Shown here piece by piece: positions 1 through 5,834 of a stretch of 6,470 bases of DNA. Location of the stretch: positions 1 through 6,470 of the forward strand of contig DJHI01000154.1 in the NCBI GenBank assembly GCA_002431715.1. The letters are read 5' to 3'. Numbering within the stretch: position 1 is the first letter of the stretch; each line of letters opens with the position of its first letter. A model generated the notes under the pieces. It was not told the DNA's origin, did not search any database, and was given only the letters and a program-made list of their open reading frames with translations. This DNA comes from Armatimonadetes bacterium UBA5829. GTDB taxonomy: Bacteria; Armatimonadota; UBA5829. The translations under genes and the position numbers were made by a program.

Positions 1-30
1 TGCAAGATCAAGAACTCCTGCGTCTGTCAT
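1..30 (-). CDS. fliQ: FliQ, flagellar export gate protein (N-terminal fragment)
   Basis: Only the first ten codons are in the window, reading MTDAGVLDLA from an ATG at 30-28; the gene runs off the left edge. FliQ is a small two-helix membrane protein of the FliP-FliQ-FliR export gate of the flagellar type III secretion apparatus. The call rests on position directly after fliP, where fliQ almost always lies, and on a start that fits FliQ N-termini, which commonly have a short polar lead followed by a VLDLA-like stretch. A GGAG ribosome-binding site at 41-38 sits 7 bases before the ATG. Unlike the upstream genes it is not overlapped with its neighbour: a 112-base spacer with its own apparent promoter separates it from fliP. 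Ten residues alone would not identify it; gene order carries most of the weight. Confidence 0.8.
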   Translation of the reverse strand, partial: MTDAGVLDLA

Positions 31-44
31 ATCATTACTCCGTT

Positions 45-79
45 ATGTGTTATGAGTTTTGAGTTATGGGTTGTGAGTT
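45..79 (-). repeat. Tandem heptamer array in the fliQ leader
   Basis: Five 7-base units lie head to tail. Read on the minus strand they are AACTCAC, AACCCAT, AACTCAA, AACTCAT and AACACAT (consensus AACTCAT). They are followed at once by AACGGAG, whose GGAG is the fliQ ribosome-binding site. Units differ from the consensus by 0 or 1 base. The array lies between the predicted sigma-54 start point (near 94) and the fliQ start, so it would be transcribed as an A/C-rich, G-poor and probably unstructured 5' leader. Short heptamer tandem repeats are known between genes in some bacteria, notably filamentous cyanobacteria. Whether this one has a function or is a slippage product cannot be told from one copy. 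Confidence 0.8.
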
Positions 80-104
80 CAAGATGAACTACAGGCGTGG
101 TTAT

Positions 105-120
105 AGCAATTTCCGGGCCA
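105..120 (-). promoter_or_regulatory. Sigma-54 (-24/-12) promoter for fliQ and downstream genes
   Basis: On the minus strand this reads TGGCCCGGAAATTGCT. It matches the RpoN consensus TGGCAC-N5-TTGC(A/T) with one mismatch (C for A), and has the required GG (119-118), ten bases, then GC (107-106). The expected transcription start is near 94, giving a leader of about 64 bases before the fliQ ATG. A near-identical element lies at 6260-6275. The spacer position, downstream of the fliP stop and on the coding strand, fits a real promoter. Binding sites for the required activator were not identified. Confidence 0.72.
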
Positions 121-142
121 GGTATAAGCGAAGATTAGCCGG

Positions 143-916
143 TTAGTGGAAACTCAGCGCCAGCGAGCGCACGATGAGGTGCCAGCCGTCGACAAGGACA
201 AACAGCAGTATTTTGAAAGGCAGAGATATCATTGCAGGTGGCAGCATCATCATACCCATCGACATTAAAGTCACTGAAACGACCATGTCAATAACGAGGA
301 ATGGTATGAAGATCACGAAACCGATTGTGAATGCGGTCTTCAGCTCGCTGATAAGAAACGCGGGTATAAGCACATGCATTTTAAGATCGTCTTTCGTATG
401 CGGCCTGGGAGTCTTGGAAAGGTTGATAAACAGCGCAATATCCTTGGGTCTGGTCTGCTTGAGCATGAAGTCCTTAAGCGGGCCTGTGGCATTGTCTGTC
501 GCCTTTTCAAATGTCATCTGATGGTTCATATACGGCTTCAGAGCGGTCGAATTGATCTGCTGCCATACGGGAGCCATGGTAAAGAAAGTCAGGAAGAGCG
601 CAAGACCAACCAGAACCGAGTTCGGCGGAACCTGTGATGAGCCGATTGCGCTTCGTGTGAATGAAAGCACGATGATGATTCGTGTGAAGGACGTCAGCAT
701 TATTAAAAGAGCCGGCGCCAGCGAGAGAATGGTCAAAATGAAGAGAATCTGAAGGCTGCTGGAAACCTCTTCGGGACTTTTTGCGCTCCCGACCCCAATA
801 TCGATCTTTGGAACCGGTGTGCCTGTCTGAGCAAAACAAGGAATGCATGCCGGGATGACTAATATTGCCATCACAAACAGTGCGATTCCTATCGATTTGT
901 TTTTAATATCAGACAT
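143..916 (-). CDS. fliP: FliP, flagellar type III export gate protein
   Basis: FliP forms the core of the export gate through which rod, hook and filament subunits leave the cytoplasm. The 257-residue protein (E. coli FliP is 245) has a cleavable-looking signal peptide at about 1-29, with a hydrophobic core and a likely cut after CFA. Membrane segments follow at about 53-77, 98-117, 183-213 (long, probably two passes or a hairpin) and 228-249. Family hallmarks include SFTRIIIVLSFTRSAIG (76-92) and the adjacent GSSQVPPNSVLVGLALFLTFF stretch (92-112). The ATG at 916-914 is chosen because GAAGGAAT lies about 9 bases upstream and because it overlaps the fliO stop by 8 bases, typical of coupling. 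A TTG start 7 codons earlier (937) has a poorly spaced ribosome site and would put extra residues before the signal peptide. All expected regions are present. Confidence 0.96.
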   Translation of the reverse strand: MSDIKNKSIGIALFVMAILVIPACIPCFAQTGTPVPKIDIGVGSAKSPEEVSSSLQILFILTILSLAPALLIMLTSFTRIIIVLSFTRSAIGSSQVPPNSVLVGLALFLTFFTMAPVWQQINSTALKPYMNHQMTFEKATDNATGPLKDFMLKQTRPKDIALFINLSKTPRPHTKDDLKMHVLIPAFLISELKTAFTIGFVIFIPFLVIDMVVSVTLMSMGMMMLPPAMISLPFKILLFVLVDGWHLIVRSLALSFH

Positions 917-1562
917 CCCTGTAATTCCTTCGAACAAATCCTACTTCTCTTACTTTGTTCTGCAAATATGAGCTCGACTCCCTGAGCATCTGAGCTACGG
1001 TCTTTGCGCTTTCGCTTGTATCCGGCTTATTGCCCAGAAACAAAGAAAGCTGATCCTTAAAACCCGCATTAGTGGGTAGATTTCCCTCAACATCCGGCAC
1101 ATCTTCCGGGTCAAGCTCCGCAACCAGATTTACCTGGCTTGCTGTCGATGCCACCAGCAGCCTCTTGCCGCCGACTGCAACTAAATGGAGTGTTTTGTTA
1201 GCGCCAAGCTGCGAATGCTCAAGCACTCGAATATTTCCGTGTGCCGCTCCAACTGCGCTCTTGAAGTTGGTAAACCTCTTAAGGGCATAAACGGTTCCGT
1301 ATGCCAGAGCCAGAACCAATGCCAGCTTGAAGATAAAACTCAACGCAGTCACATAGACCGGAGCTTCTTTCTCTTCAGCAGGCGCCTTTTCAGCCTTTTC
1401 AAGAGATGCTAGGAAATCCTGATCACCTTTGTCAGAGACATTAGTCTTTTTGACCGTCTCAGTGGCCGATGTCTTATTTGGCTCGGCTGCAACCTGCCCT
1501 GCAATTGAGAGCACCGTAATAACAGCAAGAACTATGCCAGCTATTTTAAGCAGCTTTTGCAT
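909..1562 (-). CDS. fliO: FliO (FliZ-type) export apparatus assembly protein
   Basis: FliO is a bitopic membrane protein that helps assemble the FliP ring of the export gate. The 217-residue product starts with a signal-like hydrophobic segment (about 2-25, likely cut near VAA-EP). A charged Lys/Glu-rich outer region follows (about 27-68), then a transmembrane helix (about 71-94) and a cytoplasmic FliO domain with IRVLEHSQLGANKTLHLVAV and the GKRLLVAST strand that mark the family. The C-terminal part after about residue 155 is variable. Two in-frame ATGs are possible. I chose 1562-1560 (MQKLLKIAG) because it has a purine-rich GAGAGAGAC just upstream; the ATG at 1577 (MRERL) has no ribosome site. 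Either overlaps the fliN end (17 or 32 bases), and the fliP start overlaps its stop. Sequence conservation in FliO is low, so the identification rests on domain layout and position between fliN and fliP. Confidence 0.88.
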   Translation of the reverse strand: MQKLLKIAGIVLAVITVLSIAGQVAAEPNKTSATETVKKTNVSDKGDQDFLASLEKAEKAPAEEKEAPVYVTALSFIFKLALVLALAYGTVYALKRFTNFKSAVGAAHGNIRVLEHSQLGANKTLHLVAVGGKRLLVASTASQVNLVAELDPEDVPDVEGNLPTNAGFKDQLSLFLGNKPDTSESAKTVAQMLRESSSYLQNKVREVGFVRRNYRDV

Positions 1563-2055
1563 TAGTCTCTCTCTCATTTGCGCCGACTATCTCGGTAATT
1601 CTCACACCGAAATTCTCATCAATAACAACGACCTCGCCTCGAGCGACGGTCTTGTTATTGATAACCACCTCAACCGGCTCGCCTGCGTGCTTGTCCAGCT
1701 CTACAACCTTCCCAGGCCCGAGCGCCAAGATCTCACGCACCGGAAGTGTCGATCTGCCAAGCTCTACGGCAACATTCAGCCGCACATCCATTATCAGATC
1801 CACCCCGTGATGCATTCCAACATCGCCTGCCGCGGCCATTGGTGCGAATGCTGCAGTGCGGACGCCGGGATCAGGCGCGGAAGAGACAGTAATATTTGGC
1901 GCAGGATCGGCAGCAGGAGCTGATACCTGCTCAGTTTCTTGTGTTTCAGCCGGTGCTGCAGCTTGAGCTTCCTCAGCCGCAGGTGCTTCGCCTGTCTGCC
2001 CGGCGCCATTTATAAGAGCCTCTATTTCAGCTTGTGATAGAACTTCATCTGCCAT
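1546..2055 (-). CDS. fliN: FliN-type motor switch protein with CheY-binding N-terminal peptide
   Basis: FliN forms the lower part of the C-ring and docks export cargo and, in some lineages, CheY-P. The protein has 169 residues. Residues 86-159 form a typical SpoA/FliN domain: VDLIMDVRLNVAVELGRS, then the AGEPVEVVINN and ARGEVVVIDENFGVRITEIV segments, close to E. coli FliN. Residues 1-16 read MADEVLSQAEIEALIN. This resembles the LSQxEIDALL peptide at the start of FliM and FliY, which binds CheY-P, and is absent from enteric FliN. An Ala/Pro/Glu-rich linker (about 18-83) joins the two parts. The CheC-like middle domain of true FliY is missing. The ATG at 2055 is preferred over one 12 codons earlier because AGTAGG lies 6 bases upstream and the N-terminal motif begins here. 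fliM, the usual upstream neighbour, is absent; fliL is 68 bases away. Confidence 0.93.
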   Translation of the reverse strand: MADEVLSQAEIEALINGAGQTGEAPAAEEAQAAAPAETQETEQVSAPAADPAPNITVSSAPDPGVRTAAFAPMAAAGDVGMHHGVDLIMDVRLNVAVELGRSTLPVREILALGPGKVVELDKHAGEPVEVVINNKTVARGEVVVIDENFGVRITEIVGANERETNAKAA

Positions 2056-2123
2056 CTGTAACCTACTAAAAACTATAACCGAGATGAGCATGCATCCTTG
2101 CTGCTCAATATTAATTTTATTGC

Positions 2124-2567
2124 CTACTGCATCGCAAACTCATTAAAATATACTTCTACAGCTTTGCCTTCTTCGAGGCGTTCGTTTATAGCTGCAATCA
2201 AATCCTTCTTAAGCTTTTCTTTGCCATCAGGCGCAGAGAGCTGTGCAAATGTTTTACTGCTGAGCACTTGAATTACGGCATCTCTGATTTTTGCATCGGC
2301 TCCATCGGATTCTCCATGACCACCACCTGCGGCCTTACCACCCTCAACTTCAAGAACGATGGTTGTCTTCAAGTATCGCACCTGCGAAGTATCAGCAAGA
2401 TTTACTACAAAATCACCAAGCTGCATCTCGACAGCCGGCAGTTTCTCGGCCTTTGCACTTTTTGCATGTCCTTTTGACTTGAACATCACAAAACCGATGC
2501 CCCCAAGAAGAACCACCACGCCCAATATAGCGATGAGTATAATCTTTCCCATGCCGCTCTTACTCAT
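2124..2567 (-). CDS. fliL: FliL, stator-associated basal body protein
   Basis: FliL is a single-pass inner membrane protein that surrounds the MotAB stator and supports torque, especially under load. The 147-residue product has a short cytoplasmic N-terminus, one membrane helix (about 8-29), a Lys/Ala-rich periplasmic linker, and the FliL domain with LGDFVVNLAD, RYLKTTIVLEVE and the C-terminal EVYFNEFAMQ ending that is characteristic of the family. A small Gly-rich insertion (GGKAAGGGHGESDGAD, about 76-91) lies between two strands of the domain. The ATG is separated from the motB stop by one base. AAAGGAG, inside the last codons of motB, lies about 11 bases upstream. Immediate linkage to motB matches its stator role. 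Confidence 0.95.
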   Translation of the reverse strand: MSKSGMGKIILIAILGVVVLLGGIGFVMFKSKGHAKSAKAEKLPAVEMQLGDFVVNLADTSQVRYLKTTIVLEVEGGKAAGGGHGESDGADAKIRDAVIQVLSSKTFAQLSAPDGKEKLKKDLIAAINERLEEGKAVEVYFNEFAMQ

Positions 2568-2568
2568 A

Positions 2569-3360
2569 TCAATCCATGCTCCTTTGTATCACTGCGTCCT
2601 CAGGATTACTGATCCTTCTTGGACTCTCTTTTGCCTGTTTCCCATATAATGTTTCAGGTCGCAAAATCACTATCTCGACTCTTCTGTTCTTGCGCCTGTT
2701 TTCTTTTGAATTATTCACAGCAACGGGGCGAACTTCCCCATACCCAGCCGCCGCAAATCTCCACGGCGGTAATTTCTTTTTCTCAACAAGATATCTTAAA
2801 ACATTGGTCGCTCTGGCAGTCGACAGCTCCCAGTTAGTGGGATATTTTCCAGACCTCGGCGACAGATCACAGGTATGTCCCTCAATCTGAACCATATTGT
2901 CGATCTTCCCAAGAACCACAGCGATTTTGTCAAGCAACTGATAGGCTCCTGGACGAATATCGGAACTGCCTGCTTGAAAAAGCATTTTATCGCTGCTGAT
3001 TGTAATAACAATTCCTCTTTGATCTTCGCCTATCTCGACCTTGTCTTTTCCAGAACCTTCGATATAACTGACCAATGGCTTTACGACCTTCCAGGAAACA
3101 CCTGCCGTATCACCCTGAAGAGCTGACGGCTTTGGGCCGAACATTCCGCTTGTTCCAAGAGGTGACTTTCCCTGCCCCTGGATCATACCTCCAAATCCGC
3201 TGCGGATTGAAATTGCTGCCTCTCGGAATTTGGACAGATTCAACACCGACATCGAATACATCATTATGAAAAACGCCATAAGAAGCGTAATCATATCCGA
3301 ATATGTCAGCAGCCACCTGTCGGCGCTGCCGTGATCTTCGTGTTCTGATCGTTTCCTCAT
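2569..3360 (-). CDS. motB: MotB, flagellar stator protein with OmpA-like peptidoglycan-binding domain
   Basis: MotB partners MotA in the ion-driven stator and anchors it to peptidoglycan. In the 263-residue product the membrane helix is at about 17-40, in the motif RWLLTYSDMITLLMAFFIMM, with Asp22 in the place of the ion-binding Asp (Asp32 in E. coli). A Gly/Ser-rich plug and linker region follows (about 50-90). The OmpA-like domain spans about 115-234, with NWELSTARATNVLRYL (176-191) and GYGEVRP...NRRVEIV (207-232). The usual GHTD of the peptidoglycan-binding site reads GHTCD (161-165), with Cys where the conserved Asp is expected. The start overlaps the motA stop in an ATGA arrangement and there is no good ribosome site, so translation is probably coupled to motA. 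Whether H+ or Na+ is used cannot be decided. Confidence 0.96.
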   Translation of the reverse strand: MRKRSEHEDHGSADRWLLTYSDMITLLMAFFIMMYSMSVLNLSKFREAAISIRSGFGGMIQGQGKSPLGTSGMFGPKPSALQGDTAGVSWKVVKPLVSYIEGSGKDKVEIGEDQRGIVITISSDKMLFQAGSSDIRPGAYQLLDKIAVVLGKIDNMVQIEGHTCDLSPRSGKYPTNWELSTARATNVLRYLVEKKKLPPWRFAAAGYGEVRPVAVNNSKENRRKNRRVEIVILRPETLYGKQAKESPRRISNPEDAVIQRSMD

Positions 3361-4160
3361 GCCGCCATCTTTTCTCGCACATGCTCTACTTTGGACCTTT
3401 CTCTCTGCATCCTTAGAGCAGGCGGGAGATATGCCATCATTCGGGTTTCCACAATCCTGGGATTATCACCCGACTGAATTGACATCACACCCTCAATTAT
3501 CATTTCGTACGCCAGCACTTCATCAGAAGTCTTTGACTTCAGTTTGCCTGCGATAGGAAGATATATAAGATTAGCAAAAGCTACGCCATATAGGGTCGCA
3601 ACAAACGCCGCTGCAATCGCATGCCCCATTTTGCCGGGCTCATTTAGTTTGGCAAGCATGCTGATCAGCCCCATAACTGTACCGATAATTCCTAATGTTG
3701 GGGAAAAACCACCCAGAGTGGTAAAAAGACTCTCACCCATCTTATGCCGATCCTGCATAGCCACAATCTCAGTCTCGAGAATCTCACGAACCATAACACT
3801 CGGAGTCCCGTCTACTACAAGTTCGATGCCTTTTTGCAAGAATCTATTGTTGATCTTGCTTGCAGCCTCCTCAAGAGCCAGAACGCCTTCACGTCTTGCT
3901 ATCTTGGCAAAACCGACCATCAGGTCGATTACCTCTGTTTGATTCAGATTATTAGAAACGAACGCCGTTTTAATGATCGAAGAAATAGAGGTCAATGTCT
4001 TCATGCTCGACCCTATTGTAGTCGCGCCTATAGTGCCGACGACAACGAGTACAAGCGCAGGCAGGTTGAATAAATCCGCCAGGCTTCCACCTTCCATTCC
4101 AAGACTCACAAATAAAGCGCCCCAAGCAAGTATGAGGCCTATGACGGTCGCTACGTCCAT
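3357..4160 (-). CDS. motA: MotA, flagellar stator ion-channel protein
   Basis: MotA forms the five-subunit ring of the stator around two MotB chains and transmits torque to FliG. The 267-residue protein shows four membrane segments at about 4-22, 33-52, 152-172 and 181-204, with the large cytoplasmic loop between the second and third. The loop carries ARREGVLALEEA (88-99), with Arg90 and Glu97/98 equivalent to the FliG-contacting Arg90 and Glu98 of E. coli. Pro154 and Pro202 match the two prolines needed for function. The GFSPTLGIIGTVMGLI signature is intact. The gene overlaps the end of the flbD-type gene by 10 bases and shares ATGA with motB. AAAGG lies 9 bases before the ATG at 4160. Confidence 0.97.
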   Translation of the reverse strand: MDVATVIGLILAWGALFVSLGMEGGSLADLFNLPALVLVVVGTIGATTIGSSMKTLTSISSIIKTAFVSNNLNQTEVIDLMVGFAKIARREGVLALEEAASKINNRFLQKGIELVVDGTPSVMVREILETEIVAMQDRHKMGESLFTTLGGFSPTLGIIGTVMGLISMLAKLNEPGKMGHAIAAAFVATLYGVAFANLIYLPIAGKLKSKTSDEVLAYEMIIEGVMSIQSGDNPRIVETRMMAYLPPALRMQRERSKVEHVREKMAA

Positions 4161-4405
4161 CTCTCAAAACCTTTCACTTCTGCTCTGAGTAAATTACTGC
4201 CCTTCGACCCGAACATTCTATGATTCTTCGCAATCAGACGTCTGTAGAAGATAACTTTTGAAACAACATCCTCGACAGCTTCCCGAACCATGATTTTCTT
4301 GCCCGTTGTCAGGGTTATCAGTGTGTCAGGCGTGCGTTCTACTGATTCGATCAGGTCTGCATTAACAATCACATCTGCATCATTGTAAAGCGTAAGCTTA
4401 ATCAT
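4151..4405 (-). CDS. flbD: FlbD/SwrD-family small flagellar protein
   Basis: This 84-residue protein belongs to the short family called FlbD in spirochaetes and SwrD in Bacillus; it is unrelated to the Caulobacter sigma-54 activator also named FlbD. In Bacillus SwrD raises flagellar power through the stators. Evidence is the compact beta-rich pattern MIKLTLYNDADVIVNADLIE, followed by PDTLITLTTGKKIMVREAVEDVV, which are family hallmarks. The usual domain ends near residue 60, so the basic tail (about 60-84) is an extension of unknown role. AGGA precedes the ATG at 4405 by about 7 bases. It overlaps motA by 10 bases, which matches the stator-linked function and the conserved flgE-flbD-motA order. 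Confidence 0.92.
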   Translation of the reverse strand: MIKLTLYNDADVIVNADLIESVERTPDTLITLTTGKKIMVREAVEDVVSKVIFYRRLIAKNHRMFGSKGSNLLRAEVKGFERWT

Positions 4406-4456
4406 TTCTTTTCCTCATGGTTTCTCTCCATACATTTCAGAAGAGATCAACCATTC

Positions 4457-4486
4457 TCATGCCTCCAGACGAATCTGGAGGCATGA
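4457..4486 (-). other. Perfect 13-bp hairpin between flgE and flbD
   Basis: Arms at 4457-4469 and 4474-4486 are exactly complementary, with a four-base loop that reads TTCG in the transcript, so the RNA would form a very stable UUCG-capped stem. It begins 8 bases after the flgE stop. No run of T follows on the minus strand (GAATGGTTG comes next), so it is not a standard intrinsic terminator. Likely roles are protecting the 3' end of the hook mRNA, marking an RNA processing site, or partly reducing read-through into the stator genes. Function is inferred from position only. Confidence 0.7.
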
Positions 4487-4494
4487 TTTAACGT

Positions 4495-5748
4495 TTATCT
4501 GACCAGATTGACCAGTTCCTCCAAGACATCACTTGAAGTAGAAATGATCTTGGAGTTTGCCTGGAATCCTCGCTGAGCAACTATCATATTGGAAAACTCC
4601 GTTGTTAGATCAACATTGGATGCTTCAAGATAGCAAGACTTGATGCTTCCAAGGCTGCCTGATTCCGCCGTACCAATTGTCGGAGAGCCGGAGTTCGAAC
4701 TAACAGTCAGCAAGTTGTTTCCGGCATCAGTCAAACCAGCCGGGTTACTAAATCCAGCAATTGCAATTTGCCCGAGATTTCTGGTTGATCCATTAGTGAA
4801 CGATCCAACGATCAGTCCGCTGCTGTCTATAGTAAACGATTCAAGAGTGCCAAGCGGCAGTCCATCCTGATAAGACAACTGCACCGTGCTGTCACCTGCA
4901 AGCTGAGTCAGGCTGGAAGTATCAATGGTAGCGACAAGCGGCTGAACAGAACCGTTTGTGCTTGTGAAATCCATTGATATCGGAATGCTGTCCAGGTTGC
5001 TATATCCATTAGAATCAAATGTTATATCGCCTGAAGCTATAGTGCCGCTGACATCGGGACTGGTTACTTCGTATGACCAAGTGGCATCACCACCAGACGG
5101 TGTGGCCTGTTTTGTAAAGGTCATAACGATGTCATGAGTATTTCCAAGTGAATCATAAATCGAGTATTTGATGTTATACTCAGTGCCTTCATCCGCTGAA
5201 GAAGCAAGGTTTCCAGTAAGTTCTACTGTTGTTGTGGCATTGGCCACAGACATTCCACCTACGGGAATGCTTAATGTTGAAGCGGCAGTGATCGGTGTAG
5301 TCGTATCGATCACGCCTGTTGTCATATCAGCCTGCCAGCCAAGCACATTCAAACCTGAAGAAGAACTGACAAGGTTATTTTTCGCATCCTGAGTGAAAGT
5401 ACCATCACGAGTATATGCAACAGAACTCCCGCCTCCAAGAATGAAATAACCATTGCCATCGATTGCCAGGTCAGTGCTTCTGCCGGTTGCTGTGAAAGAG
5501 CCCTGAGTCTCGTCACGCAGGATCGAACCGAGAGTAACGCCGGTACCTACCTGTGATGCGTTGATACCACCCCGGTTAGATGATGGTGCACTTGCCGAGC
5601 TTATTGTTTGAGAAAGCATCTCTTTGAATGTAGCCGTACCGGACTTGTAACCGGTAGTGCTTACGTTTGCTATGTTGTTTCCGATGACATCCAGGTCTGA
5701 CTTAAATGCCTTCATACCTGAAATGCCGCTATACATTGCTTGAATCAA
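4495..5748 (-). CDS. flgE: FlgE, flagellar hook protein (TTG start)
   Basis: FlgE polymerises into the hook, the universal joint between basal body and filament. The 417-residue product starts with the rod/hook N-terminal region MIQAMYSGISGMKAFKSDLD and the GNNIANVSTTGYKSGTATF motif (23-41). Variable Ser/Thr/Gly-rich outer domains follow (about 85-350), then the conserved C-terminal coil with LEASNVDLTTEFSNMIVAQR (374-393) and a final helix ending VNLVR. It lacks an N-terminal signal, as expected for export by the type III route. The start is TTG at 5748-5746, supported by GGAGGT at 5761-5756, 7 bases upstream. The first ATG is four codons inside and badly spaced, and the MIQAM residues match FlgE N-termini. 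The single Cys372 replaces a residue that is commonly Gly just before the LEASNVDL motif. It lies downstream of the TIGR02530 gene, as in other lineages. Confidence 0.97.
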   Translation of the reverse strand: MIQAMYSGISGMKAFKSDLDVIGNNIANVSTTGYKSGTATFKEMLSQTISSASAPSSNRGGINASQVGTGVTLGSILRDETQGSFTATGRSTDLAIDGNGYFILGGGSSVAYTRDGTFTQDAKNNLVSSSSGLNVLGWQADMTTGVIDTTTPITAASTLSIPVGGMSVANATTTVELTGNLASSADEGTEYNIKYSIYDSLGNTHDIVMTFTKQATPSGGDATWSYEVTSPDVSGTIASGDITFDSNGYSNLDSIPISMDFTSTNGSVQPLVATIDTSSLTQLAGDSTVQLSYQDGLPLGTLESFTIDSSGLIVGSFTNGSTRNLGQIAIAGFSNPAGLTDAGNNLLTVSSNSGSPTIGTAESGSLGSIKSCYLEASNVDLTTEFSNMIVAQRGFQANSKIISTSSDVLEELVNLVR

Positions 5749-5755
5749 TTTATTG

Positions 5756-5761
5756 ACCTCC
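5756..5761 (-). promoter_or_regulatory. flgE ribosome-binding site that fixes a TTG start
   Basis: GGAGGT on the minus strand is a full match to the anti-16S core, 7 bases before TTG. It is the strongest ribosome site in the window and decides the flgE start. GAGGTC of this site is exactly complementary to GACCTC at 5820-5815 in the same leader, so base pairing could mask it. Confidence 0.85.
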
Positions 5762-5773
5762 GTTTGCCAATTT

Positions 5774-5827
5774 GGATCGCTTCAATCAGTCCGCGATCCC
5801 GCACTTCCTCAATAGAGGTCCAGTGCG
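5774..5827 (-). promoter_or_regulatory. Two back-to-back inverted repeats in the flgE leader
   Basis: The first stem met by RNA polymerase pairs CGCACT (5827-5822) with AGTGCG (5805-5800). An inner CCTC/GAGG stem (5818-5815 with 5810-5807) closes a four-base loop, and an uneven internal bulge lies between the two. The second pairs GGATCGC with GCGATCC (5780-5774 with 5799-5793) around a 12-base loop. They fill most of the 86-base gap between the TIGR02530 gene and flgE. A T-run typical of terminators is missing. A regulatory role is inferred, not shown. Confidence 0.5.
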
Positions 5828-5834
5828 TAAATGT

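Noticed and set aside
81..92. Small inverted repeat AGTTC/GAACT next to the heptamer array as a possible terminator after fliP.
   Set aside because: The stem is only 5 bp and there is no T-run.
917..937. TTG start for fliP seven codons upstream of the chosen ATG.
   Set aside because: Its purine-rich region lies too close to the TTG, whereas the ATG at 916 has a well-spaced GAAGGAAT and a proper signal peptide.
1429..1923. A 164-codon open frame on the plus strand opposite fliN and fliO.
   Set aside because: It lies antisense to two well-supported genes, has no recognisable domain or ribosome site, and its composition follows from the opposite strand.
2056..2123. The fliL-fliN spacer as a possible internal promoter (TTGAGC and TATAGT segments) or a GAGCA/TGCTC hairpin.
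   Set aside because: The -35 and -10-like boxes are about 25 bases apart, no sigma-54 or sigma-28 pattern fits, and the stem is only 5 bp.
4151..4405. Reading the FlbD-named protein as the activator of the sigma-54 promoters.
   Set aside because: It is the 84-residue FlbD/SwrD family with no AAA+ or DNA-binding domain; only the name is shared with the Caulobacter regulator.
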